Positions 1 to 8,279 are shown, numbered from the stretch's first letter. The stretch is DNA of 36,738 nucleotides from Alphaproteobacteria bacterium 65-37 (GCA_001897995.1 MKRV01000045.1:1-36738); one strand, 5' to 3'. The notes: generated from the sequence alone by a model not told the origin. A program made the numbers and translations.

Positions 1-1592
1 ATGGTCATGATGTCGCCGGCCAGCGCCACCACGAAGCCGGCTCCCGCCGACAGCCGCACCTCGCGGATCGGCAGGGTATGGCCGGTCGGCGCCCCGCGCA
101 GCTCGGGATCGGCGGCAAAACTGTACTGCGTCTTGGCGATGCAGACCGGCAGATGGCCGTAACCCGCCGCCTCCAGCGTCTTGAGACGGCGGTGCGCTGG
201 CCCGGCGATGGCAACATCTGCTGCACGATAGATCTCGCGCGCGACGGTCTCGATTTTCTGCGCAAGCGGCAGGTCGTCGGCATAGAGCGTCCTGAACGCG
301 GCCTTGCCCTCGTCGAGGGTGGCGACAGCAGCACGTGCCAGAGCCTCCGCCCCTGCCCCGCCCTTGGCCCAGTGCTCGCAGAGATAGGCCCGGGCGCCGG
401 CGGCTGCGCACTTCTCCTCGATCAGCTTCAGCTCGGCCGGCGTGTCGGTCGGGAAGCGGTTGATGGCGACCAGTACAGGCAGGCCGAATTTGCCGAGGTT
501 CTCGACATGCCGCAGCAGATTGGGCAGGCCGCGCTCCACGGCGGCGAGATCCTCCTTGGCCAGTGTCTTCTCCTCGGCGCCACCATGCAGCTTGAGCGCG
601 CGGGCCGTCGCCACGACGACGGCAAGCTCGGGCGTCAAGCCGGCCTGGCGGCATTTGATGTCGAGGAACTTCTCTGCCCCCAGGTCGGCGCCGAAGCCCG
701 CTTCGGTCACGACGTAGTCACCCAGGGCAAGGGCCGCGCGCGTGGCGATCACCGAATTGCAGCCGTGCGCGATGTTGGCGAATGGTCCGCCATGAATCAG
801 GACCGGATTGTTCTCCAGCGTCTGCACGAGGTTGGGCTTGGCGGCATCCTTCAGTACGGCCGCCATGGCCGGTGCGGCCTTGAGGTCGCCCGCCGTCACC
901 ACCTTGCCGTCGCGGGTCTCGGCAACGACGATCCGCGCCAGGCGCTTCTCGAGATCGGCGAGATCATCGGCCAAGCAGAGGATCGCCATGACCTCGGAGG
1001 CGGTCGTGATGTCGAAGCGCCCCTGCCGCGGAAATCCGTTGGCCACGCCGCCCAGGCTCACGACGATGTCGCGGAGCGCACGATCGTTCATGTCCATGAC
1101 GCGCGGCCAGTAGACGCGCCGGCTGTCGATGCCCAGGGCATTGCCCCAGTAGATGTGGTTGTCGAGCATCGCGGCCAGAAGATTGTGCGCCGTGGTGATG
1201 GCGTGGAAGTCCCCGGTGAAATGCAGGTTGATATCGGCCATCGGGACGATCTGCGCCTGGCCGCCGCCCGTCGCGCCGCCCTTCTGGCCGAAGCACGGGC
1301 CGAGACTGGGCTCGCGCAGCGCGATGGCCGTCTTCTTGCCGATCCGGTTGAGGGCGTCGCCGAGACCGATGGTGGTGGTGGTCTTGCCCTCGCCGGCTTT
1401 CGTCGGGCTGATCGCCGTGACCAGGATGAGATGCCCCTGCTTGCGGCCATCGAGCGAGGCGAGGTAGGCACCGTCGAGCTTCGCCTTGTCTCGACCGTAG
1501 GGCTCCAGAGCTTCTTCTGGGATTCCGAGCCGGCCGGCGACTTCGTTCATGGGCTTCTTGATTGCGCGCCGCGCGATCTCGATATCCGACAT
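1..1592 (-). CDS. fhs: Formate-tetrahydrofolate ligase (3' end missing)
   Basis: The product joins formate to tetrahydrofolate using ATP, giving 10-formyl-THF for purine and one-carbon metabolism in the cytoplasm. I translated the minus strand from ATG 1592 and the frame stays open for 530 codons to the window edge. The family is usually about 557 residues, so only the C-terminal tail is missing. Near residue 65 there is a P-loop-like stretch [20 protein letters not shown], typical of the family, followed by a Gly-rich [11 protein letters not shown] segment. Later landmarks such as [19 protein letters not shown] and [15 protein letters not shown] also match FTHFS. It is divergent from the methyltransferase at 1668, with 75 bp between the two starts. 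Antisense frames in this region are shadows. Identity is very secure; only the end is unseen. Confidence 0.97.
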   Translation of the reverse strand, partial: MSDIEIARRAIKKPMNEVAGRLGIPEEALEPYGRDKAKLDGAYLASLDGRKQGHLILVTAISPTKAGEGKTTTTIGLGDALNRIGKKTAIALREPSLGPCFGQKGGATGGGQAQIVPMADINLHFTGDFHAITTAHNLLAAMLDNHIYWGNALGIDSRRVYWPRVMDMNDRALRDIVVSLGGVANGFPRQGRFDITTASEVMAILCLADDLADLEKRLARIVVAETRDGKVVTAGDLKAAPAMAAVLKDAAKPNLVQTLENNPVLIHGGPFANIAHGCNSVIATRAALALGDYVVTEAGFGADLGAEKFLDIKCRQAGLTPELAVVVATARALKLHGGAEEKTLAKEDLAAVERGLPNLLRHVENLGKFGLPVLVAINRFPTDTPAELKLIEEKCAAAGARAYLCEHWAKGGAGAEALARAAVATLDEGKAAFRTLYADDLPLAQKIETVAREIYRAADVAIAGPAHRRLKTLEAAGYGHLPVCIAKTQYSFAADPELRGAPTGHTLPIREVRLSAGAGFVVALAGDIMT

Positions 1593-1667
1593 AATCGTTC
1601 CTCAACCCGACAACTCGACTGGGCAGGACCCTAGCGGGCCGGCCCGGTCGAGCCAACTGGAGAGACC

Positions 1668-2327
1668 ATGAAGAGCTGGCCCAAAATCGACGGTGCGCTT
1701 GCCGACAATGTCGACGCCAACTGGCTGCGTGAGCCCGCCTTGCGCCGCCGGCTGCGTGAGGAAACCGCAAAGCTGCCCGGTGCGGGCATGCAGATTTCGG
1801 CACACCAGGGACAGCAGATCGGCCTGCTCGCCCGTGCGATCGGCGCCCGGCGCGCCGTCGAGGTCGGGACCTTCACAGGCTACTCGTCGCTGTGCATCGC
1901 CGAGGCGCTGCCGAACGACGGCAAGCTCTGGTGCTGCGACGTCAGCACGGAGTGGACCAAGGTCGCGCGACGATATTGGAAGGAAGCCGGCCTCGATGGC
2001 CGCATCGAGCTCACCATCGCTTCTGCCCGCGATACCCTCGACGGGCTGCTGGCGCAGGGCCTGGCCGGACAGCTCGATCTCGCTTTCATCGACGCCGACA
2101 AGGAGAGTTACGACGCCTACTACGAGCGTTGCCTGAAGCTGGTGCGACGCGGTGGGCTGATCCTGATCGACAATGTCCTGTGGGGCGGCTCGATCGCCGA
2201 TCCCGCCGACGTCGATGCGGACACCCAGGCGATCCGGGCCTTGAATGCCAAGCTCAAGTCGGACGAGCGCGTCGACCTCGTGCTGTTCGCGGTCGGCGAT
2301 GGCATGACCGGTGCGCTGAAGCGTTGA
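1668..2327 (+). CDS. SAM-dependent O-methyltransferase, CCoAOMT-like (family 3)
   Basis: This 219-residue class I methyltransferase should transfer a methyl group from SAM to a hydroxyl of a small, probably catechol-like, substrate in the cytoplasm. The SAM-binding motif I VEVGTFTGYS is at residues 64-73. The divalent-metal residues of the caffeoyl-CoA/catechol O-methyltransferase group are visible: Asp142 in FIDADK and the Asp168-Asn169 pair in LIDNVLW. The length is normal for the bacterial family. ATG 1668 follows a good ribosome site, ggagag, a few bases upstream. The gene is divergent from fhs and converges on the DUF192 gene. The natural substrate cannot be read from the sequence. Confidence 0.93.
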   Translation: MKSWPKIDGALADNVDANWLREPALRRRLREETAKLPGAGMQISAHQGQQIGLLARAIGARRAVEVGTFTGYSSLCIAEALPNDGKLWCCDVSTEWTKVARRYWKEAGLDGRIELTIASARDTLDGLLAQGLAGQLDLAFIDADKESYDAYYERCLKLVRRGGLILIDNVLWGGSIADPADVDADTQAIRALNAKLKSDERVDLVLFAVGDGMTGALKR

Positions 2328-2351
2328 TTCGGGCGGATAACTCGGGCAGCG

Positions 2352-2374
2352 GCGCTTAGCCCAGCACTAAGCGT
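2352..2374 (+). terminator. Small hairpin after the O-methyltransferase
   Basis: Arms GCGCTTAG (2352-2359) and CTAAGCGT (2367-2374) pair over 8 bp with one G-T, leaving a 7-base loop. It lies 24 bp after the methyltransferase stop codon. No T-run follows, so a role in termination is only plausible. Confidence 0.35.
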
Positions 2375-2392
2375 CGCCCGATCAAACACGGT

Positions 2393-2462
2393 GTCATCCC
2401 GAGGCGAAGCCGAGGGACCTTTCCTGGTCCGTAAAGGCCCCTCGGCTTCGCCTCGGGATGAC
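2393..2462. repeat. Long inverted repeat, dispersed-element type
   Basis: The arms at 2393-2416 and 2439-2462 are perfect 24-bp inverted copies beginning GTCATCCCGAGGCGAAGC, separated by 22 bp. The match resumes for two bases after one mismatch. The element sits between two convergent genes, where a bidirectional terminator would fit. GTCATCCCGAGG-type palindromes are widespread intergenic repeats in alphaproteobacteria (family knowledge). I cannot count copies outside this window. Confidence 0.85.
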
Positions 2463-2473
2463 AACGATGTGCT

Positions 2474-2971
2474 CTAACCGTTGCCGAAGATCGGATGCTT
2501 GACCTTGTCGCCCGGCTTGATGCCCAGCATCCGGGCGCTGCCTCCGTTGATCTCGAGCACGGCGCGGACGGGAAACTTGCTGGGGATGGGATCGGTCGAA
2601 TAGGGCACGGCATTGGAATGGATGCTGCGGATCGTGCCGTCGGCGGCGATGAAGATCATGTCGAGAGGAATGACGGTGTTCTTCATCCAGAAGCTCACCG
2701 GCGCTTCCTGGAAGAAATCGAACAGCATGCCGTCATAGGGGCCGAGCTTCTCCCGGAACATCAGGCCGCGGGCGCGCTCGGTATCGTTCAAGGCCAGCTC
2801 GATATCGAACTTGATCTCGCGACCGCCCGTCTCGATCGCCAGCGACGAACGCTTGAACTGGATGTCCCCGCTGTTCTGCGCGAGGGCTGCGCCGGCCGCG
2901 AACGCGACCGGAGCGGCGAAAAAGAGGCGGCGGCCGAGCCGCGCTCCGGAACCTGCGAATGCCATGGCCAT
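2474..2971 (-). CDS. DUF192 family secreted protein
   Basis: The product is a small exported protein of the DUF192 family (often YcaO-unrelated 'UPF0127'), whose biochemical role is not established. The N-terminus carries a basic-hydrophobic signal segment ending in an AALA-Q cleavage-like site. The mature part has the typical family run: RARGLMFRE, MLFDFF, SFWMKNT, PLDMIFI, and a C-terminal AVLEINGG motif. I chose ATG 2971, giving 165 residues; ATG 2965 is equally possible. The open frame extends to a TTG at 3001, but that start would collide with the promoter space needed for the divergent riboswitch that begins near 3045. It converges on the O-methyltransferase, with the hairpin repeat between them. 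Confidence 0.88.
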   Translation of the reverse strand: MAMAFAGSGARLGRRLFFAAPVAFAAGAALAQNSGDIQFKRSSLAIETGGREIKFDIELALNDTERARGLMFREKLGPYDGMLFDFFQEAPVSFWMKNTVIPLDMIFIAADGTIRSIHSNAVPYSTDPIPSKFPVRAVLEINGGSARMLGIKPGDKVKHPIFGNG

Positions 2972-3044
2972 GGCATAGAGCGTGGATGGCGATTTCGTCA
3001 AACCGATGACGCTTGCGTGACAGCTGGTCTCTAACCATATTGGC

Positions 3045-3140
3045 GCCGCTCACCGGGGGGAGCCGCTCGGCGGCTGAGAGGTTCGCAAGAACGACCCCGG
3101 AAAACCTGATCCGGTTAATGCCGGCGTAGGGACTGGTGGC
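3045..3140 (+). promoter_or_regulatory. TPP riboswitch (THI element)
   Basis: The conserved TPP aptamer core is present in order. P2 is CCGGGG (3053-3058) with CCCCGG (3095-3100), followed by GGCTGAGAG (3072-3080), ACCTGAT (3104-3110), the P4/P5 arm CCGG (3111-3114)/CCGG (3121-3124), and GCGTAGGGA (3124-3132). P1 can form between GCCGCT (3045-3050) and GGTGGC (3135-3140), with G-U pairs. It directly precedes a three-gene thiamine-precursor transporter, the classical target of this element. The AGGG in the 3' core and the GTG start at 3136 both lie within the aptamer. This fits translation control by TPP, which is common in Gram-negative bacteria. Confidence 0.95.
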
Positions 3141-3867
3141 TCGCTTGGTCGTTCCTTCTCTTTCTGTGCGCAACGCACGCATCGCCTTCGACGGTCATCT
3201 GGTCGCCGAGCGGCTGTCGCTCGAGATTCCCGCCGAGCGCACGACTTGCCTGCTCGGCCGCAGCGGCATCGGCAAGACCTCTCTGCTTCGCTACCTTGCG
3301 GGGCTGCTGCCCGGCACGACGCGCGCTGCGCCGCTGGCCTATATGGCGCAGCAGGATCGGCTGCTGCCTTGGCTCAGCGCCCTCGACAATGTCCTGCTGG
3401 GCTATCGCCTGCGCGGCGACGAGGCGGCGCGACGCAAAGCCGAGCCGCGCGCCCGCGCCCTGCTCGCCGAGGTCGGCCTGGGAGACCGGCTGAACGACCT
3501 GCCGCGGACCCTGTCCGGTGGCATGCGCCAGCGCGCCGCCCTCGCCCGCACCCTGTGCGAGGATCGGCCGGTCATCCTGATGGACGAGCCCTTTGCCCAT
3601 CTCGACGCTGTGACCCGCCTCGACCTGCAGGATCTCGCCGTCCGCCTGCTGGCGGGCAGAACGGCCGTGCTCGTCACGCACGACCCGCTCGAAGCTTTGC
3701 GCGTCGCCCACGAGGTTCGGATCCTGCAGGGAGCGCCGTTCACGGTCGGCCCGGCCATCCTCCCGCCAGGTGCCGCGCCGCGCGACCCGGCCGACCCTGA
3801 GCTGCTCGCCCTGCAAGCGCGACTGATCGGTGAATTGCGCGGTTCGGGGCCGGGAGATTTGCCGTGA
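3136..3867 (+). CDS. thiZ: ABC transporter ATPase, thiamine-precursor type (ThiZ-like)
   Basis: This is the cytoplasmic ATPase that powers import of a thiamine pyrimidine precursor such as formylaminopyrimidine. Walker A GRSGIGKT spans residues 41-48, the Q-loop is at 72-73, the signature LSGGM at 126-130, Walker B VILMDE at 146-151 and the switch His at 182. The 243-residue length is typical of the nitrate/taurine/ThiZ class. The proposed GTG 3136 start lies inside the riboswitch; TTG 3145 and GTG 3166 are in-frame alternatives that would leave P1 free of the start codon. The stop overlaps the permease start by 4 bp (GTGA). Assignment to thiamine-precursor transport rests on the TPP riboswitch and the NMT1-like binding protein downstream. 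Confidence 0.9.
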   Translation: MARLVVPSLSVRNARIAFDGHLVAERLSLEIPAERTTCLLGRSGIGKTSLLRYLAGLLPGTTRAAPLAYMAQQDRLLPWLSALDNVLLGYRLRGDEAARRKAEPRARALLAEVGLGDRLNDLPRTLSGGMRQRAALARTLCEDRPVILMDEPFAHLDAVTRLDLQDLAVRLLAGRTAVLVTHDPLEALRVAHEVRILQGAPFTVGPAILPPGAAPRDPADPELLALQARLIGELRGSGPGDLP

Positions 3868-4601
3868 GGCCGCTCCTGACGGCCCTGGGGCTCGCCGCTG
3901 CCTGGGAACTCCTGGTCTGGCTGACCGGTGTGCCATCCTACATCTTGCCGCCGCCATCGAGGATCGCCGCCGTCCTGGCCGATCGTTGGGATCTGCTGCT
4001 CGATCAGGCCCTGTGGACCGGCGCCGAAATGCTCATGGGGTTCGCTTTGGGCCTCGTGCTCGGTGCGGCGCTCGCCATCGTCTTCGCCGCATCGGCCGGG
4101 TGGCGCCGCTGGGCCCTGCCGCTGGTGATCGCCTCGCAGGCCGTACCGGTGATCGCCGTCGCGCCTTTGCTGGTGCTGTGGCTGGGCTACGGCATGGCCT
4201 CCAAGGTCGTCATGGCCGCCCTGGTGATCTTCTTCCCCGTGGTCAGCAGCCTCTATGACGGTTTGCGGCGGACGGACGAAGGCTGGCTCGAGCTGGCGCA
4301 CACCATGGATGCCCCGCCGCGGGCCATCCTGCTGCAGATCAGGCTGCCGGCTGCCCTGCCCGCTTTCGCGTCGGGGGCCCGGATCGCGGCCGCCGTCGCG
4401 CCGATCGGCGCGGTGATCGGCGAATGGGTCGGCGCCAGCGCGGGGCTCGGCTACCTCATGACCCAGCAACTGGCGCGCGGGCAGACACCGCTCGCCTTCG
4501 CGGCCCTGTTCGTTCTCTGCCTGCTTGGCATCGGGCTCTATGCAGTGACCGATCGCGTCCTGCGCCGCCTGGTGCCCTGGCAATCGTTCCAAGGAGACTG
4601 A
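3864..4601 (+). CDS. thiX: ABC transporter permease, thiamine-precursor type (ThiX-like)
   Basis: This is the inner-membrane subunit of the riboswitch-controlled importer, 245 residues with about six hydrophobic segments. The cytoplasmic EAA-like loop that contacts the ATPase is seen around ELAHTMDAPPRAILLQIRLP, followed by the characteristic IGAVIGEWVG. These place it in the BPD_transp_1 group with the taurine, nitrate and pyrimidine permeases. Translation starts at GTG 3864, overlapping the ATPase stop by 4 bp and so probably coupled to it. The binding-protein gene follows after 2 bp. Substrate specificity is inferred from context. Confidence 0.9.
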   Translation: MRPLLTALGLAAAWELLVWLTGVPSYILPPPSRIAAVLADRWDLLLDQALWTGAEMLMGFALGLVLGAALAIVFAASAGWRRWALPLVIASQAVPVIAVAPLLVLWLGYGMASKVVMAALVIFFPVVSSLYDGLRRTDEGWLELAHTMDAPPRAILLQIRLPAALPAFASGARIAAAVAPIGAVIGEWVGASAGLGYLMTQQLARGQTPLAFAALFVLCLLGIGLYAVTDRVLRRLVPWQSFQGD

Positions 4602-4603
4602 CG

Positions 4604-5560
4604 ATGAGACTGTTGATTGGAAGACGGTTGATTGGCCTGATGACGGCCCTTGCCCTCGCCTGCACGGCCGTGCCTGCCGCTGCACAGGACAAGGTTCGCC
4701 TGCTGCTCGATTGGTTCGTCAATCCCGATCACGCAGCCCTTGTGATCGCCAAGCAGCGCGGCATCTTTACCAAGCACGGACTCGAGGTCGAGTTGATTGC
4801 GCCGGCCGACCCCAATGCGCCGCCCAAGCTGGTCGCCGCAGGCCAGGCGGAATACGCCGTCTCCTACCAGCCGACCCTGCAGATGCTGGCCGCCGAAGGA
4901 TTGCCGCTGGTGCGGGTCGGCGTGCTGGTTGGCCAGCCGTTGAATTCGCTGGTTGCACTGGAAGAGTCCACGATCAAGACGATCGCCGACTTCAAGGGCC
5001 GCAAGATCGGCTACTCGGTCTCCGGTTTCGAGGAAGCAGTCCTGGGGGCGATGCTCGAGAGTGCCGGGCTCTCGTTGAAGGACGTCACCTTGGTCAACGT
5101 CAATTTCGCCCTCACCACGGCGCTGATGAGCAAGCAGGTCGACGGCGTGATCGGCGCTTTCCGCAACTTCGAGCTGAACGATCTCGAGATCAACAAGGCC
5201 AAGGGTCGGCTCTGGCTGGTCGAGAAGCACGGCGTGCCGACCTACGACGAGCTGATCCTCGTGGCCAAGCGCGAGACCGTCGATGTTGGCCGCACCAAGA
5301 GGCTGCTGGCCGCCATTGCCGAAGCGACCGCCTGGATCAAGGCCAATCCGGCCGAAGGCTGGGCCCTCTTCGCCAAGTACGGCAAGGAATTCGACAACGA
5401 ACTGAACAAGCTCGCCTGGAAGGACACCGTCCCGTTGCTGGCCGATGCCCCGGCTTCATTGGATCGCGCGCGCTATGAAGCGTTCGCGACCTTCCTGACG
5501 AAGCGCGGCCTGATCAAGCAGGCGCCGCCTCTCGACAGCTACCTGCGTGACATCAATTGA
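4604..5560 (+). CDS. thiY: NMT1/THI5-like periplasmic binding protein (ThiY-like)
   Basis: This periplasmic protein should capture a thiamine pyrimidine precursor and pass it to the ThiX/ThiZ transporter. The 318-residue sequence opens with a signal peptide, cut near Ala27 (PAAA-Q). It continues with family landmarks: VRLLLDWFVNPDHAAL, the GIFTKHGLEVELI segment, and a GRKIGYSVSGFEEAVL loop typical of NMT1-like proteins. ATG 4604 has a strong ribosome site, aaggag (4591-4596). It is the last gene of the riboswitch operon and ends 7 bp from the convergent cold-shock gene. The Cys-rich CCCFC site of yeast Thi5 synthases is absent, so this is a transporter subunit and not a synthase. Confidence 0.9.
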   Translation: MRLLIGRRLIGLMTALALACTAVPAAAQDKVRLLLDWFVNPDHAALVIAKQRGIFTKHGLEVELIAPADPNAPPKLVAAGQAEYAVSYQPTLQMLAAEGLPLVRVGVLVGQPLNSLVALEESTIKTIADFKGRKIGYSVSGFEEAVLGAMLESAGLSLKDVTLVNVNFALTTALMSKQVDGVIGAFRNFELNDLEINKAKGRLWLVEKHGVPTYDELILVAKRETVDVGRTKRLLAAIAEATAWIKANPAEGWALFAKYGKEFDNELNKLAWKDTVPLLADAPASLDRARYEAFATFLTKRGLIKQAPPLDSYLRDIN

Positions 5561-5567
5561 CCGAAGA

Positions 5568-6086
5568 TCACGCGGCCCTGATCTCGACGACCTGAAGGCC
5601 CTTCTGGCCTTCGGCGATGCGGATCATGACCTTCTGACCTGGCGCCAGAGAATCCATGCCGTGGCGCCGCAGCACGGCGGCATGGATGAAGATGTCTCCA
5701 TCCGCCGCTTCGCGCGTGACGAAGCCATAGCCGCGCTCGTTGTTGTACCACTTCACGAGCGCCACGATGTAGTCGCCCATCGCGACGCCATCCGGTATTG
5801 GCGGCGGTTTCGGAGTCACGGCGACCGCCGTCGACGAATCGACGTCGATCACCTTCATGACTTGCCAGCCCTTCGGGCCGCGCACGCCTGAACACACAAC
5901 CGTTGCTCCGGGCTTGAGATCCTCATGCCCGGATTGGCGAAGTGTCGTCACATGCAGGAACGCGTCGCTGTTGTCGCTGTCGAGGGCTAAAAACCCGTAG
6001 CCCTTTACGGCGTTGAACCACTTGACCTTACCACGCAGCTCAACCGACCCGGCGTCCCCGCCTATCTCTCCCTGTTGGGTCGTCAT
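5568..6086 (-). CDS. Tandem cold-shock-domain protein
   Basis: This cytoplasmic nucleic-acid-binding protein of 172 residues contains two cold-shock domains. The first (about residues 16-82) has KWFNAVKGYGFL with RNP1 at 28-33 and RNP2-like AFLHV at 42-46. The second (about 106-170) has KWYNNERGYGFV and DIFIHA. A Pro-rich linker, TPKPPPIP, separates them. Double-CSD proteins of this size are known in alphaproteobacteria, where they are linked to stress adaptation; a precise role cannot be stated. ATG 6086 is used. The gene is divergent from the SDR gene (117 bp apart) and converges with thiY. Confidence 0.93.
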   Translation of the reverse strand: MTTQQGEIGGDAGSVELRGKVKWFNAVKGYGFLALDSDNSDAFLHVTTLRQSGHEDLKPGATVVCSGVRGPKGWQVMKVIDVDSSTAVAVTPKPPPIPDGVAMGDYIVALVKWYNNERGYGFVTREAADGDIFIHAAVLRRHGMDSLAPGQKVMIRIAEGQKGLQVVEIRAA

Positions 6087-6203
6087 TCTTCAACGATCCC
6101 ATGTTGTTATGCGGAAATCCTAGCATCCCCGATGGGCGAAGCAACAGGACATCTGAGAATTTGCACGCCAAACTAGTCTGAAGTTTCCGCTGAGGTGAAT
6201 CAG

Positions 6204-7082
6204 ATGTTCAAGGCTGACCTGTTCAAGGGCAAGCGTTTCCTCGTGACCGGCGGCGGTACAGGCCTTGGTCGTATGATGATGGAGAAGTTCGTCGAGCTGG
6301 GTGCAGACTGTGTGATATGCGGCCGGCGCGGCAGCGTCCTCGAAGAGACGGCCAAGGCGGTCATGGCAAAGCACCCCGGCCGCCGCGTCGACGTACATGC
6401 CGTCGATATCCGCGTCGCCACGGCCGTCGAGGAGATGATCGAGCAGATCTGGGCGACGGGTCCGTTGGACGGCCTGGTCAACAACGCCGCCGGCAACTTC
6501 ATTTCCCAGACCAAGGATCTCAGCCCGCGCGCCTTCGACGCCATCGCCAACATCGTGCTGCACGGCACGTTCTACATGACGAATGCCTGCGGCAAGCGCT
6601 GGATCGCCGAGAAGCGCAAGGCAAGCGTGCTCAGCATTCTCACCACCTGGGTATGGACCGGCAGCCCCTTCGTCGTGCCGTCGGCCATGTCCAAGGCGGG
6701 TGTCGCCGTCATGACCCAGAGCCTCGCCGTCGAATGGGCTCGCCACGGCATCCGCCTCAACGCCATTGCGCCCGGCCCCTTCCCGACCGAAGGCGCCTGG
6801 GCGCGGCTCAACCCGCTGCAGGAAGGCAACGACACCCGCTACAACACCCGCAATCCCATGGGCCGGGTCGGCAAGCCGCACGAGCTCGCCAACATGGCGG
6901 CGTTCCTGATGAGCGAGGAAGTCGAGTACATCAATGGCGAAGTGATCGCCATCGATGGCGGCATGGGCATCATGGGCAACGGCACCTTTTCCAACATGAT
7001 GGCCTACAGCGAAGATGACTGGCGCCGCATCCGCGAGCAGATCCAGTCGACCAACGCCGCCGACAAGGCGAAGCGAAGCTAG
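6204..7082 (+). CDS. SDR oxidoreductase, 2,4-dienoyl-CoA reductase-like
   Basis: The 292-residue protein has a Rossmann fold with TGGGTGLG at 15-22 and NNAAGN at 93-98. PSAMSKAG, with Lys164, and NAIAPGPFPTEGAW match the 2,4-dienoyl-CoA reductase (DECR) group, which uses NADPH in unsaturated fatty acyl-CoA breakdown. I chose ATG 6204 because gaggtga (6192-6198) is an excellent ribosome site just upstream; a GTG at 6195 would sit inside it. The active site looks altered: the position I align to the DECR catalytic Tyr is Trp149, and the Asn position is His120. Either chemistry is changed or another residue substitutes, so the reductase label is by fold only. It converges on the Rieske gene. Confidence 0.85.
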   Translation: MFKADLFKGKRFLVTGGGTGLGRMMMEKFVELGADCVICGRRGSVLEETAKAVMAKHPGRRVDVHAVDIRVATAVEEMIEQIWATGPLDGLVNNAAGNFISQTKDLSPRAFDAIANIVLHGTFYMTNACGKRWIAEKRKASVLSILTTWVWTGSPFVVPSAMSKAGVAVMTQSLAVEWARHGIRLNAIAPGPFPTEGAWARLNPLQEGNDTRYNTRNPMGRVGKPHELANMAAFLMSEEVEYINGEVIAIDGGMGIMGNGTFSNMMAYSEDDWRRIREQIQSTNAADKAKRS

Positions 7083-7096
7083 ATCAAGCGCCCAAC

Positions 7097-8221
7097 TTAC
7101 GCCGCCGCGAGTGCTGCCGTCAGCGTGCGATGGAAGTGGACGATGGCGCTCTCGAAATGGCCGAAGGTGAAGGCGTCGTTGGCGCCGCTCGCCATGCCGC
7201 GCTGGATGGCCTGGACCACGGCGCGGTCTTCGAGAGCGCCGGTATTGCCCACAAAATCGGCGTCGCGTCTGGCTTCGGCAATAGCGGCAGGTTCGTCCCC
7301 ACCGCCATTGGTCAACGTGTAGGTGAACTGCCGCGTGCGGTCGACGCCCATCGGCTCGAGAACCACCACGTTCGTATGGCGTGACAGAACGGTGATCAGG
7401 ACATTCGGGAACAGGTGGTAGACGTAGGTCAGCAGCCCCTCGACCCGGCGTTCCGGAGGCGGCACCTTGGCGAGCTTCTTGATGCGCTGGAACGGGTAGG
7501 TCACGCGGCTGTTGCGGCCGAACAGGTCGATGACGTTGAGGTTGTCGAATCCGTAGGGCAGGAAGCTTTCCGGGTGCGTCGACTTGATGTGATAGCCCTC
7601 GATGAAGCTTTCGAGGAAGATCTTCCAGTTGACGTCGAAGTCGCGTTCCGCGGTCGCGAACAGCCGCTGGTCCGGCGCGATCAGTTTGTCGAGCCCCTCC
7701 AGCGGATCGCCCGCCAGCGCAGGTTCGTCCTGCGTCACGAAAACCAGGCCGAAACGCTCCGTCGCCGTCACCGGCACCAGCGGATGCGCCTCCTTGTCGA
7801 AGCCGGGAAAGCCGCCCTCGTGCGGGATGTGGCGCAGCCGACCCTCGAGATTGTATGTCCAGGCATGGTAGCGGCAAACGAAGGCCCGGGTACATCCGCT
7901 ACCTTCGGCGACCTGCATGCCGCGGTGCCGGCAGGCATTGCGGAAGGCACGCACCTCACCGTCGACGCCGCGTACCACGACCAGCGGCACGCCGGCCGCT
8001 TCGCGGGCGATGTAGGAACCGACCTCGGGCAGAGCGGCCGAGGGGCAGAACGGTATCGGTGAACGCCGCAGCACCTGCTCCATCTCGGCCTTGAGGCGAT
8101 CGGGCGAGCGATAATTGGCAACAGGCTCTCGCCAGACGGTGTCGCCGAGGTCGGTCGTCCCCTTGGCGATATGGTCGAGAACGCGCTGCGCCACGGATTG
8201 ATCGTCCATCGCCGGCTTCAT
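7097..8221 (-). CDS. Rieske non-heme iron oxygenase, alpha-type subunit
   Basis: The product should hydroxylate or demethylate an aromatic or quaternary-amine type substrate using O2, with electrons from a separate reductase. The Rieske [2Fe-2S] ligands are Cys97-x-His99 and Cys116-x2-His119. The catalytic iron site has His211 and His216 in EGYHIKSTHPESF, with an acidic third ligand expected further on. The length of 374 residues is normal. ATG 8221 was chosen because ggaagga lies 8 bases upstream; an extended 404-residue frame has an unlikely basic N-terminus. No reductase or ferredoxin gene is in the window, so the redox partner must be encoded elsewhere. A LysR regulator gene lies just upstream on the same strand. 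Confidence 0.92.
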   Translation of the reverse strand: MKPAMDDQSVAQRVLDHIAKGTTDLGDTVWREPVANYRSPDRLKAEMEQVLRRSPIPFCPSAALPEVGSYIAREAAGVPLVVVRGVDGEVRAFRNACRHRGMQVAEGSGCTRAFVCRYHAWTYNLEGRLRHIPHEGGFPGFDKEAHPLVPVTATERFGLVFVTQDEPALAGDPLEGLDKLIAPDQRLFATAERDFDVNWKIFLESFIEGYHIKSTHPESFLPYGFDNLNVIDLFGRNSRVTYPFQRIKKLAKVPPPERRVEGLLTYVYHLFPNVLITVLSRHTNVVVLEPMGVDRTRQFTYTLTNGGGDEPAAIAEARRDADFVGNTGALEDRAVVQAIQRGMASGANDAFTFGHFESAIVHFHRTLTAALAAA

Positions 8222-8251
8222 GCTGAATGTCCTTCCGATCCTTTGTGTTCG

Positions 8252-8279
8252 AGCATAGGGCCGGCGTCGGACGCTGCAA
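8252..8279 (-). promoter_or_regulatory. Possible sigma70-like promoter for the Rieske gene
   Basis: On the minus strand TTGCAG (8274-8279) and TATGCT (8252-8257) are 16 bp apart, about 30 bp before the start codon. The matches to consensus are partial (3/6 and 4/6), so this is a weak call in a 90-bp gap between the LysR and Rieske genes. Confidence 0.3.

Noticed and set aside
78..1634. Long plus-strand open frame (518 codons)
   Set aside because: It is antisense to formate-tetrahydrofolate ligase and its translation resembles no family; such frames are common in GC-rich coding DNA.
2972..3001. TTG start for the DUF192 protein
   Set aside because: Rare start codon with no ribosome site, and it would crowd the riboswitch promoter; internal ATGs give a proper signal peptide.
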